Source of the DNA: Caballeronia udeis
GTDB lineage: Bacteria; Pseudomonadota; Gammaproteobacteria; Burkholderiales; Burkholderiaceae
Reading direction: 5' to 3'
Length of the DNA stretch: 64,000 bases
Assembly (NCBI RefSeq): GCF_001544555.2
Contig: NZ_FCOK02000002.1
Span: 186,001-250,000 of the forward strand
Below are positions 10,121-17,901 of the stretch, one piece after another. Below the pieces are notes generated by a model. That model was not told where the DNA came from. It saw only the letters and a program-made list of their open reading frames with translations, and ran no database searches. How positions within the stretch are numbered: position 1 is the stretch's first letter; every line of letters begins with the position of its first letter. The position numbers and the translations under genes are program-made.

Positions 10121-11530
10121 TCACACCGCGGCGATTCGCGGAATCGTGCGATCGAATATCGTGGCGACAAACAGGCAGGCGCTCAACACACCCATAACGA
10201 TGGCCAAGCTGTGCAGGCCGTGATCGCTCGCAGTTTTGCCATATAAGGCGCCAAGGAGGCTGGTCGCCGCGATTGCACCCAGATATCCAGCGGTGCGCTG
10301 GAGTCCCGCTGCAGTGCCGATCTCGTCGGCCGGCGCCTGCAGATAGACGGCGGTCTGGGTGGCTGTGGAAAACATGCCTTGCGGCACACCAAAGCACACA
10401 ACCGCGGCAGCGATGATCCATGCGGACTTGCTGCTGTCGATAAAAAACAGGCAGATGCATCCGGCCAGCGCTGCGCCAATGCTGACGATAAACGGTCCTC
10501 GAATGCCTTTTGTGCGCCCGCCTGTCACAGAGGAGACGGCGGCGAGCAGCGACATCGGCATGGTGATGAGGCCCGCCTGGCTAGTGGAGAAGCCTGCGCC
10601 GCTTTCGAGCCACTGAGCGAATCCGTAGAGGATGCAATACACGATCATCAGGACCGCCCCTGCGCGCAGATAGGTTACCGTCAACGGTCGGTTGCGGGCC
10701 AACATCCGCACATCGATAAACGGCTGCTTGCGTCGCGCCGAGTGAAGCACGAGCGCTATACCAAGAACGGCGGCGACAGGCAGCATGCTCCAGATTGGGC
10801 GGTCGAGATTCATCAGGAAAATCATCAGGCCGAGCAAGAAGCCGGTGAACAGGAGGATGCCCACCACGTCGAGCTCCGCCATCAGACGCGCAAAGCTGCC
10901 TTCGCGCGGCTGATCCTTTGGCACCCACAAAAAAACCAGCAGCGCAGCGAGCAGCGCGAGCGGCGCGTTCACGGCAAAGATCGAGTGCCAGCCGAAAGCG
11001 CCTGTCAGTACGCCACCCAGCAAGGGTCCGATGGCCAGGGTGGAGACCCCCGCCAGCGAGAGAACGCTCATGGCGACGCGTGGGGGCGCCGCACCGAGCC
11101 GATCTGCCTGGACGCGGAAGATGCGCATGGCCGACGGATAGGCGCCGGCGGTGCCGATTCCCAGTGCCACCCGCACCGCGATCAAGACGCCGAGCGTGGG
11201 AGCAAACCGGCCGACCAGCGCGGATATCGCGACGATGAAGAGGGAGATCAGGTAAATCCGGCGTGGGCCGAACAGATCCGCCAGTCGCCCCATGGTCGGC
11301 TGGGCCACGGCGCTTGCCAGGTAGAGCCCGGCAATAAGCCATCCAGCCTCCGCGACGCTTGCATGGAAGTCGGTCGCAATTGGCACCAGCGCGGTAGAGA
11401 TCATGGTCGAATTGATCGGATTCAGTACGGCGCCGAGCGCTAGCGGCGCGACGAAACGGAAGCCGAAGCCCGCATGTTGTTCATTCGGGCGACCGGAATC
11501 GCCGCTGGTTGTCGCCGGATTGCTTTGCAT
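10121..11530 (-). CDS. MFS drug exporter (DHA2/EmrB-QacA-like)
   Basis: A 469-residue major facilitator with about 13-14 hydrophobic segments. Features are PINSTMISTALVPIATDF in helix 1, the motif-A loop GRLADLFGPRRIYL near residues 80-93, and the motif-C-like LAIGPLLGGVLTGAFGWHSIF near 155-175, typical of drug:proton antiporters. It begins 10 bp after the isochorismatase-like gene on the same strand, and both are divergent from the tetR gene across a perfect inverted repeat. This arrangement suggests a TetR-repressed efflux and detoxification module; the substrate cannot be told from the sequence. Confidence 0.85.
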   Translation of the reverse strand: MQSNPATTSGDSGRPNEQHAGFGFRFVAPLALGAVLNPINSTMISTALVPIATDFHASVAEAGWLIAGLYLASAVAQPTMGRLADLFGPRRIYLISLFIVAISALVGRFAPTLGVLIAVRVALGIGTAGAYPSAMRIFRVQADRLGAAPPRVAMSVLSLAGVSTLAIGPLLGGVLTGAFGWHSIFAVNAPLALLAALLVFLWVPKDQPREGSFARLMAELDVVGILLFTGFLLGLMIFLMNLDRPIWSMLPVAAVLGIALVLHSARRKQPFIDVRMLARNRPLTVTYLRAGAVLMIVYCILYGFAQWLESGAGFSTSQAGLITMPMSLLAAVSSVTGGRTKGIRGPFIVSIGAALAGCICLFFIDSSKSAWIIAAAVVCFGVPQGMFSTATQTAVYLQAPADEIGTAAGLQRTAGYLGAIAATSLLGALYGKTASDHGLHSLAIVMGVLSACLFVATIFDRTIPRIAAV

Positions 11531-11540
11531 TTTGCGTGGC

Positions 11541-12113
11541 TCAGTACTTCAGATCGATGTCATCGGACTTCACCACGCGCGCGAGTAGCGGAAAGATGTT
11601 GTCGACTGCAAACGCGTGCATGTCATGAGACAGCCCCGTCGTCGCATCTTCAGCGATCACGACGTCGTAACCATGCTCGTAGGCCTGGCGCGCGGTGGAT
11701 TCGACGCCCATATTGGTGGCGATGCCGGCGAGCACCACCGTTTTGACGTTCCGGCGCCGCAACTGCACATCGAGATCGGTGCCGTAGAACGCGCCCCATT
11801 GATGTTTCGTCACGAGAATGTCGGACGCGTGAGCGAGTTTTTCGACGAGCTGGCTGAAGTTCGCTGGAAAGCCCCCTTCCGGACGCGAAAAAGAACGGTC
11901 CACTGGCTGTTTCAACACATCACCGAAGTCCGCCGCGAAGGCGACGTTGACCAGTACGACCGGTGCCCCGGCAGTCCGGAAACGCGCCGCTAGCCGGCCA
12001 CCGGTTACTGCCACCTGAGCGCCGGGGCGGGGTGCCAGAGCGGGCATCGACACGATGCCTTGCTGGAGATCGACGAGAATGAGTGCTGTTGTAGCTGCGG
12101 GAAGAGCGAGCAT
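11541..12113 (-). CDS. Isochorismatase-family hydrolase lacking the usual catalytic Cys
   Basis: A 190-residue cysteine-hydrolase-fold protein. Two members of the standard triad are visible: Asp15 (LILVDLQQG) and Lys103 (LVTKHQWGAF). In the third motif, GIATNMGVESTAR, Gly136 stands where amidase-type members have Cys (TNxCVEST). Gly at this place is also known in true isochorismatases (EntB, PhzD), so a non-amidase reaction such as vinyl-ether hydrolysis is possible; the substrate is unknown. The ATG at 12113 is preferred over the upstream open frame because AAGG precedes it and the family fold starts directly. It is the first gene of the operon with the MFS exporter and is transcribed away from the palindromic operator. 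Confidence 0.85.
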   Translation of the reverse strand: MLALPAATTALILVDLQQGIVSMPALAPRPGAQVAVTGGRLAARFRTAGAPVVLVNVAFAADFGDVLKQPVDRSFSRPEGGFPANFSQLVEKLAHASDILVTKHQWGAFYGTDLDVQLRRRNVKTVVLAGIATNMGVESTARQAYEHGYDVVIAEDATTGLSHDMHAFAVDNIFPLLARVVKSDDIDLKY

Positions 12114-12159
12114 GATGGGAGCCTTGTGATGGATTCGAGGAGGTAACTGACGCCCAAGC

Positions 12160-12195
12160 ATAACTCTATTTGAGTATTTGCTCAAATAGAGTTAT
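12160..12195. promoter_or_regulatory. Perfect inverted-repeat operator between tetR and the hydrolase/MFS operon
   Basis: Two perfect 15-bp arms (ATAACTCTATTTGAG and CTCAAATAGAGTTAT) are separated by TATTTG. The site lies between divergent transcription units, 36 bp before the tetR ATG and 46 bp before the hydrolase ATG. Its AT-rich composition contrasts with the flanks. It is the obvious binding site for the adjacent TetR protein and may overlap promoters in both directions. Confidence 0.85.
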
Positions 12196-12231
12196 GTGGT
12201 GGAGGGCCGCCGTAACTGGCAAACTGACGGC

Positions 12232-12939
12232 ATGTCTTCGACTCCCGCCAAAACTAAAGCTCTATCCGCTGCTCCGCGGCCCAATCGTGAACGGCCGGCG
12301 CTTGCGCCGCAGCGTGGTGTCGGCCGTGAGCGCGTCGCCACGTTGATGGCCGCTGCATCGAAGGTGATTCAAGAGCGTGGCTTTGATGCGGCAACCATGG
12401 CCGAGATAGCGGCTCGCGCCGACACCAAAATTGGTTCGCTCTATCGTTTCTTTCCGAACAAAGAGGTACTGGCCGACGCGCTGATGCAACGCTTCAGCGA
12501 GTTGCGTGATGCCCAATGCGACGAAATCGATGCCCGTGCCTGCGTGGTGTCGATAGACGAACTGGCCGATTTGCTGGTCGACTCCCTTGCGGAGATCCAC
12601 GACGAGACCAAGGCGCTCGTCGCCTTGCTGGATGCCCGTTCGGAATGGTCGGGCAAGCGACTCGAGTATCGCGAGAAGGCGCTCAAGCGGATTGTTGGCA
12701 CGCTGCGGCTCAGGGCGCCGACATTGCCGGGAGAGATCGCCAAAGACATGGCGGTGGTATTGCTCAACAACATGAAGACGATGGTGGCGATGACGCTCGA
12801 CAAGTCGGCTCCGACCAGCCCGGGCGGCCCCGCCGAGTTGCGTCTGATGAACCGGCTGTATCTCGCCAGCAAGCTCGCTGGCCACGAACTGCCCGTGGCT
12901 CAGGCCGGGGCGCCGCCATCAGGTGGTGCTTCCGAGTAG
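12232..12939 (+). CDS. TetR/AcrR-family transcriptional regulator
   Basis: A 235-residue repressor-type protein. A basic N-terminal tail of about 40 residues precedes a classic TetR helix-turn-helix (AAASKVIQERGFDAATMAEIAARADTKIGSLYRFFPNKEVL in shortened form: ATMAEIAARAD and GSLYRFFPNKE, about residues 55-85). The remaining helical domain would bind a ligand. Starts are ambiguous: the ATG at 12232 has no strong ribosome-binding site, and a GTG at 12196 abuts the operator. Position next to the perfect palindrome and divergent hydrolase/MFS genes indicates control of that operon and of itself. Confidence 0.88.
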   Translation: MSSTPAKTKALSAAPRPNRERPALAPQRGVGRERVATLMAAASKVIQERGFDAATMAEIAARADTKIGSLYRFFPNKEVLADALMQRFSELRDAQCDEIDARACVVSIDELADLLVDSLAEIHDETKALVALLDARSEWSGKRLEYREKALKRIVGTLRLRAPTLPGEIAKDMAVVLLNNMKTMVAMTLDKSAPTSPGGPAELRLMNRLYLASKLAGHELPVAQAGAPPSGGASE

Positions 12940-13369
12940 CATGCGCAAGACCGCGTGGCGACGCTATAAAGCGGTCTTGATCAAACCGCGTGTCGGCGCA
13001 ATATCTCCTTTACGCCACGGGACAGTTTCCGGGTTGGTGACGGTGAAGCGGGTGTCCGGTTGGGCGATAAAGCGTTAAGCGCTTGAGGTTGATGTTATCG
13101 CCCGGGTGTGCCGGATCGGCCTTTGCCTTGTTTCACCCATTCAAAAAGACGGCCCGCCAAGCTTTTGCCCGGCGGGCCGTTGTCATTCGCGGTCTTTGTT
13201 TTGAGGCCAACTGGCGGTCCGTGCGGTCCGCACACCAACCACTCGCGCCTCGCCGCAAGCGTTTCGCGGCGCGATGTGTCGTCCCGTCGCAAACCGCTCG
13301 CGACGCGCGAGGCGAACGCCGACCATGAGCATCATCGAAATCTCCTCCCTACGGATAAGGACGATCATC
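12940..13369. other. Intergenic region with a GC-rich hairpin
   Basis: No supported gene. A perfect 10-bp stem (ACGGCCCGCC/GGCGGGCCGT, 13149-13180, 12-nt loop) is preceded by an A-run (CAAAAAG) and followed by only TTGTC, so it would work better as a terminator on the minus strand than for tetR. An ATG at 13325 could extend the next gene by 15 codons. Confidence 0.45.
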
Positions 13370-13882
13370 ATGTTCATCGGCATTCTTCAGAACACACCGC
13401 ACTGGGTCTGGTGGCTGCTCGCGGCCGTGATTTCCGTCGGCGTCTCGCAAACGCAACCACGGCACAGGACGCTGCGCGCCGCGACGGCAATTCCCATCGT
13501 GATGGCCGCGCTCTCTTTCTATGGCGTTGTGTCACTCTTCGCCGCGCAGTCCATCGCGCTGGTTGCGTGGGCGGCGGCGGTGCTTGCGGCTCTCAGGATG
13601 TCCCAAGCTGCAGGCGTTGGCAGCAAGGTTCGCTGGCTTGCGGCAGAGCAGCGGCTGCTCGTGCCGGGAAGCTGGGTTCCGCTCATGCTGATCCTCGGCC
13701 TGTTCATCATCAAGTTCGGCGCCAACGTCATGCTGGCGATGCATCCCGATCTGAATGTCGACAAGCTGTTCGCGGTATCGGTGAGTTTTGCGTACGGCGC
13801 TTTCAGCGGCATCTTCCTTGCACGTGGTTTCGCAATGTGGCGCGTCGCCCGGCAGGCGCAGTCATCCAGAATGGCGTATTAA
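13370..13882 (+). CDS. Small integral membrane protein (DUF6622-like)
   Basis: A 170-residue protein with four to five hydrophobic helices; it begins MFIGILQNTPHWVWWLLAAV, which I associate with the DUF6622 family of uncharacterised Burkholderiaceae membrane proteins. Function is unknown. The ATG at 13370 is preferred because AAGG precedes it and the first membrane helix follows at once; ATG 13325 is an alternative. It sits upstream of a LytS/LytTR pair on the same strand, separated by a 349-bp gap containing a likely gene remnant. Confidence 0.7.
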   Translation: MFIGILQNTPHWVWWLLAAVISVGVSQTQPRHRTLRAATAIPIVMAALSFYGVVSLFAAQSIALVAWAAAVLAALRMSQAAGVGSKVRWLAAEQRLLVPGSWVPLMLILGLFIIKFGANVMLAMHPDLNVDKLFAVSVSFAYGAFSGIFLARGFAMWRVARQAQSSRMAY

Positions 13883-13999
13883 CGGCTTATCGAGCGACGC
13901 AAGCGCACCGTATGCCGCATGCCGGCTTCTTCGCACAACGCATGAACCGGCAGCCACGACATCGCCGGGAGCACAGACGATCTACCGTGCCGCCGTGGG

Positions 14000-14203
14000 C
14001 TGATCACCCGCTACAACCCGCTACGCGTAGAATCCGCGCAATGGGTCGATCTGCAGCGTGATCTGGCCGGCGCGCGCAGTGTGTCCGCGATCCCCGGATA
14101 CGTGTTCAAGCCCCCCGGCTGCGCGCCAAGCGGCGAAGGCAATACCACTGCCGGGCGGCGAGCGCGGACTACCGGACGACCAGGCGGCGCGAGCCGCGCC
14201 TGA
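14000..14203 (+). pseudogene. Possible remnant of a sterol-desaturase-like C-terminus
   Basis: A 67-codon frame without a start codon reads LITRYNPLRVESAQW and later AIPGYVFKPPG before a TGA at 14201. From memory this resembles the C-terminal part of bacterial sterol desaturase/fatty-acid hydroxylase proteins, which often end in a PPGW motif; here the W is C. The histidine-cluster membrane part is absent upstream. The match is by eye only, and chance coding-like sequence cannot be excluded. Confidence 0.3.
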
Positions 14204-14231
14204 ATCACCGCACACCACCAACGCCCACTGA

Positions 14232-15329
14232 ATGCCTCACGCTCACCACACCCTGCACTGGTTATGGCGCGAACTGCGGATCTTTATCGCGATATCGGTG
14301 GCGACCACCGTGTTCTTCTACGTGATGAATCGCGATTCGTTCGCCGCCAACCTGATCTATTCGCTTTGCAGCACGCTGTTCATCCAGGGCTTGATCGAGA
14401 TAGGCCGCTATGGCCTGGCCTCGCTGATTCGCAAGCGTTCCCCCGATAACCTGGAGGCCCAGCGAAACTGGCCCGGCTGGGGATTGATGGCTCCGTGGGT
14501 CGTTGTGTCGGGCGTAGTGGGTTACATCGCCGGGCACATGTTCGGCGATCTGCTGACCGGCGCGCAGCACGCACCGGCCACGATCATCGACAACCCCCGG
14601 GCCGTCTTGGTGAGCATGACCGGCGTGTTTGTGTTGTCGCTGGGTGTCACGTATTTCTTCTATGCCCGAGGCCGCATGGCCGCGATGGAAACGCGCACCG
14701 AGGCCGCGCTGCGAAGCGCCGCCGAGAGCCAGCTCAAGCTGCTGGAGTCGCAGCTTGAACCGCACATGCTGTTCAACACGCTGGCCAACCTGCGGGTGCT
14801 GATTGCGCAAGACCCCCCGCGTGCCCAGGCCATGCTCGACCGTCTGATTGCGTTTCTGCGCGCGACGCTTGACGCTTCGCGCTCGGGATCACATTCGTTG
14901 TCCGCTGAGTTTGCGCGTATTGGCGATTATCTCGAGTTGATGCAGACCCGCATGGGAAACCGCCTGAGCAGGCAGCTTGATTTGCCCGATGACCTCGTGG
15001 GGTTGCCGGTGCCGCCGCTGCTGCTGCAACCTCTGGTCGAAAACGCCATCAAGCATGGACTTGAACCCACGGTTGCAGGCGGCTGGATCAGGGTGAGCGC
15101 GCAGCGCGAGGGCGGCACGCTCGTGCTCAGCGTCCGCGATACGGGGGCGGGTATCAGTGTCGGCGGTACAGGTCCTGGCGCTTTGCCGCCCGGCGACAGC
15201 CGTTTCGGCATCCAGCAGGTTCGTGAACGGCTTGCCGCGTTGTACGGTAAAACCGCGTCGCTTGAACTCATTGCCGCAAGCGACGACGAGGGCGGTACCC
15301 TGGCTATCGTGCGCCTTCCTGTATCTTGA
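14232..15329 (+). CDS. LytS/AlgZ-type sensor histidine kinase
   Basis: A 365-residue membrane kinase. About four hydrophobic segments fill residues 12-150, followed by a short linker helix and a His_kinase domain whose phosphorylated His is His178 in QLEPHMLFNTLANL. The ATPase domain has the N-box LLLQPLVENAIKHGLEP (about 260-275) and a G-box (RDTGAGIS; RFGIQQVRERL). This architecture is the LytS/YehU/AlgZ class, which pairs with LytTR response regulators, and such a gene follows, starting 47 bp after the stop. The signal sensed is unknown; there is no large periplasmic domain, so a membrane-borne stimulus is plausible. Confidence 0.9.
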   Translation: MPHAHHTLHWLWRELRIFIAISVATTVFFYVMNRDSFAANLIYSLCSTLFIQGLIEIGRYGLASLIRKRSPDNLEAQRNWPGWGLMAPWVVVSGVVGYIAGHMFGDLLTGAQHAPATIIDNPRAVLVSMTGVFVLSLGVTYFFYARGRMAAMETRTEAALRSAAESQLKLLESQLEPHMLFNTLANLRVLIAQDPPRAQAMLDRLIAFLRATLDASRSGSHSLSAEFARIGDYLELMQTRMGNRLSRQLDLPDDLVGLPVPPLLLQPLVENAIKHGLEPTVAGGWIRVSAQREGGTLVLSVRDTGAGISVGGTGPGALPPGDSRFGIQQVRERLAALYGKTASLELIAASDDEGGTLAIVRLPVS

Positions 15330-15376
15330 TTCCGACCGCTGGGTTGATTCCCGCGACCGACCATTCCGTGCCCATC

Positions 15377-16198
15377 ATGAAAGCCACCGTACTGATTGCT
15401 GAAGACGAAGCTTTGCTGGCGGCAGACCTGCAGGCCCAGTTGACCCGGTTATGGCCTGACCTGCATTGCGTCGCGAGTGTGGCCGACGGTGAGACCGCGG
15501 TGAAACAAAGCCTCGCGCTGCAACCCGACGTGCTTTTCCTCGACATTCGAATGCCGGGCATCACGGGGCTGGAGGTCGCGCAGGTGCTTGCCGAAGACTG
15601 GCCGGATCTCGCCAAACCGTTTCCGTTGCTGGTGTTCGTGACCGCCTACGATCAATACGCACTGCACGCATTCGAACACGCGGCGGTCGACTATGTGCTG
15701 AAGCCCGTGCAGCCCGATCGCCTGGAAAAAACCTGCGCGCGTTTGCAAGCCGCGTTACGGCAGAGGACGCAATCGCAGGTGGCTGATCCGTCGTTGGACG
15801 CTGCCATTCACACGTTGCGCGAGCTCTTGCATGCCGACGTCGCAGGACCGCAGGGCAAACCACCGGCCGCAAGCCCGCTGCGGCTGATCCAGGCGAGCGC
15901 CGGCAATACCATCACCATGGTGCCCATAGCGGACGTGCTGTACTTCGAGGCCGCCGACAAATACGTACGGATGGTCACGGCTGAACGCGAGCACCTGATC
16001 AGGGTCTCGCTGCGTGAACTGCAATTGCAGCTTGATCCGGCGTGTTTCTGGCAGGTTCATCGCAGCACGATCGTACGGTGTGATGCCATCGCCACCGCGT
16101 TACGCGACGACAGCGGCAAACTCACGCTGACGCTGCGCGGCCACACCGACAAGCTGAGCGTGAGCCGCCTTTACGCCGACAGGTTCAAGGGCCTTTAG
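15377..16198 (+). CDS. LytTR-family response regulator
   Basis: A 273-residue regulator. The receiver domain (about 1-125) has the acidic pocket AEDEALL, phosphoacceptor Asp56 in VLFLDIRMPG, Thr in VFVTAYDQYA, and Lys in DYVLKPVQPDRL. A linker leads to a C-terminal LytTR DNA-binding domain (about 170-270: VLYFEAADKYVRMVTAEREHL split, then FWQVHRSTIVRCDAI). LytTR proteins bind direct repeats upstream of target promoters. The frame is open to a TTG overlapping the kinase stop; I use the ATG giving the standard receiver N-terminus. Its cognate partner is the preceding kinase. Confidence 0.9.
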   Translation: MKATVLIAEDEALLAADLQAQLTRLWPDLHCVASVADGETAVKQSLALQPDVLFLDIRMPGITGLEVAQVLAEDWPDLAKPFPLLVFVTAYDQYALHAFEHAAVDYVLKPVQPDRLEKTCARLQAALRQRTQSQVADPSLDAAIHTLRELLHADVAGPQGKPPAASPLRLIQASAGNTITMVPIADVLYFEAADKYVRMVTAEREHLIRVSLRELQLQLDPACFWQVHRSTIVRCDAIATALRDDSGKLTLTLRGHTDKLSVSRLYADRFKGL

Positions 16199-16392
16199 CC
16201 GAGCGGGCAGCGCGTACGCGGGAACGGTGGCTTCGATACTCCTCGCCACCTTGCGTTGCCGCCACTGCGGCCGGCTCGTTGCGCTCTTTCCCGAGGTCGA
16301 GCGGGAGGGGCCGCCGTTTCACTGCCTGTTTCGCGCAGCACCGAGGCCGGTAACGCACCCGGTCCGCCGGAGAAGTTTATGGTCTTGTTCAT

Positions 16393-17796
16393 TCAGCCCG
16401 CCGTCCGGCGCGCCAGCATGTGCTCGAACGCATCGACGATATGTTGCACATGCTGGTTCTTGTGAGCGAGCACGCCGCTGCCGCGCTCGTAGTGCGCGAG
16501 CATGGTCGCGTTGGCTTCGAACACGAACACCTGACCGTCAGGCAGAAGCGTGAAATCGATGCCGCCGTAGTCCAGATCGAGCCGCCGGCCAATAGCCGTA
16601 ATGGCGTTCATTGCGCGCTCGCCGAGGGCCGCACGCGGGTCTTGCAGGAAGCGCCGTTCCTCGTCGAGTTTCCATGCGTGGCTTTCCATATCGGCGGAAA
16701 AATAATGCGCGATCCAGTGCGGCGAGATGACGAGATGATAAGGAAGCGGCTGTCGGTCGACGTAGATCACGCGGTACTTGCGGTAGAAGCCATCGGCCGA
16801 CTGGCAATCGCGAAACGCGGTGAGGTACTGGGTGCCTGATTGCGTCGATAACCGGCTTTCAAGTGCTTCGATGCTGTCGCACAGAACCAGGCCGTCGCCA
16901 CCGTGAGCAGCAACCGGCCGGGCCAGCAGCGGGAACGTAACGGCGTGATCGGCGAGCAGCGAAGCGAATGCCCCAACGCCCTGTCCTTCGCTTGGTCCTT
17001 CATACCTCACGCACGGCGCGGTCTGCACGTCATCAAGACCATCAAGCAGCGCGGGCAGCCTATGCCGCGAGGTTGGGGCGATTGCCGAGTTCGGATTGAG
17101 CAGCGGGCGTGAGCACCGCGCCGCAAAACGCGCGAGTCTCTCCCCAAGCGGCTCTGCAATATCCGGATCGCCGATCGCGTTGAACACGAGATCGAAGGAG
17201 GGAAGCTGCGCGTCTTCGTCGTCGGCGGCGTAGTCGATTGCGTACTTGATACGACGGTTCCTCGCGCCCGGCAATAACGCCTCGAACGGCACATTACCGG
17301 TGGTTCTACCCGCGCACAGGATCAGGACGGAGCGAGTCCAGCCCGCCGTTTCTTCGACAAACACCCGCTGGATTCCATAAGCGCGCTCGCGATAAACCTC
17401 GGCAAGCGCAGTGTTTCCCTCACCGGCATGAATGGCGGCCAGGTTCTGGCATGCAACAGCGACGTTCGGATCGAGCGTCAGCACGAGCTCGTACCAGCGC
17501 GCGGCGGCTGCGTGATCGCCTTTCATGAAATAGCCCGTGGCGACGTCGCACAGGCCCTTCGTGCGGGCGTCCGCCGAGCCAGTGGCGTATGCGTCGAGGG
17601 TATGGGCTGCAATCAGATGGGCCAGCGCGCCGAGTTCATCGCCGGCTTGGCGGCATGCGTCGGCGAGCGTGCGGTGAACCAGCGGATCGGGCGACGCGAT
17701 TGCGCTCAAACGATCAACGGGCGCAGACGGATGCTTGGGGGTGTCGTCGGATTCTCGGGTCATCATGGCCTGGCCGTGCGCATCGGGACGCTTCAT
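16393..17796 (-). CDS. TPR and ATP-grasp domain protein (putative carboxylate-amine ligase)
   Basis: A protein of about 467 residues with no assigned function. Residues about 30-140 look like tetratricopeptide repeats (GYFMKGDHAAAARWYELVL, then NLAAIHAGEGNTALAEVYRE). From about 155 it resembles a RimK-like ATP-grasp enzyme: a pre-ATP-grasp fold (SVLILCAGRT to DLVFNAIGDPD), the ATP-binding strand PLLARPVAAHGGDGLVL, and the metal-site ending DYGGIDFTLLPDGQ and VFVFEANATM. Such enzymes join a carboxylate to an amine through an acyl phosphate. The start is uncertain: ATG at 17853 or 17766 and a GTG at 17898 are possible, none with a strong ribosome-binding site. It directly follows the DUF3857-transglutaminase gene and may be co-transcribed with it. 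Confidence 0.75.
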   Translation of the reverse strand: MKRPDAHGQAMMTRESDDTPKHPSAPVDRLSAIASPDPLVHRTLADACRQAGDELGALAHLIAAHTLDAYATGSADARTKGLCDVATGYFMKGDHAAAARWYELVLTLDPNVAVACQNLAAIHAGEGNTALAEVYRERAYGIQRVFVEETAGWTRSVLILCAGRTTGNVPFEALLPGARNRRIKYAIDYAADDEDAQLPSFDLVFNAIGDPDIAEPLGERLARFAARCSRPLLNPNSAIAPTSRHRLPALLDGLDDVQTAPCVRYEGPSEGQGVGAFASLLADHAVTFPLLARPVAAHGGDGLVLCDSIEALESRLSTQSGTQYLTAFRDCQSADGFYRKYRVIYVDRQPLPYHLVISPHWIAHYFSADMESHAWKLDEERRFLQDPRAALGERAMNAITAIGRRLDLDYGGIDFTLLPDGQVFVFEANATMLAHYERGSGVLAHKNQHVQHIVDAFEHMLARRTAG

Positions 17797-17901
17797 CAAT
17801 GCGAGTTTCGCAGCATAGCGGCCTCGCCCGACATTCCGGTTACAAGTACGCATGCCACCATTCCGAAAATTTACGCGGAGGTCGAACCCGTTCGGCACCG
17901 G

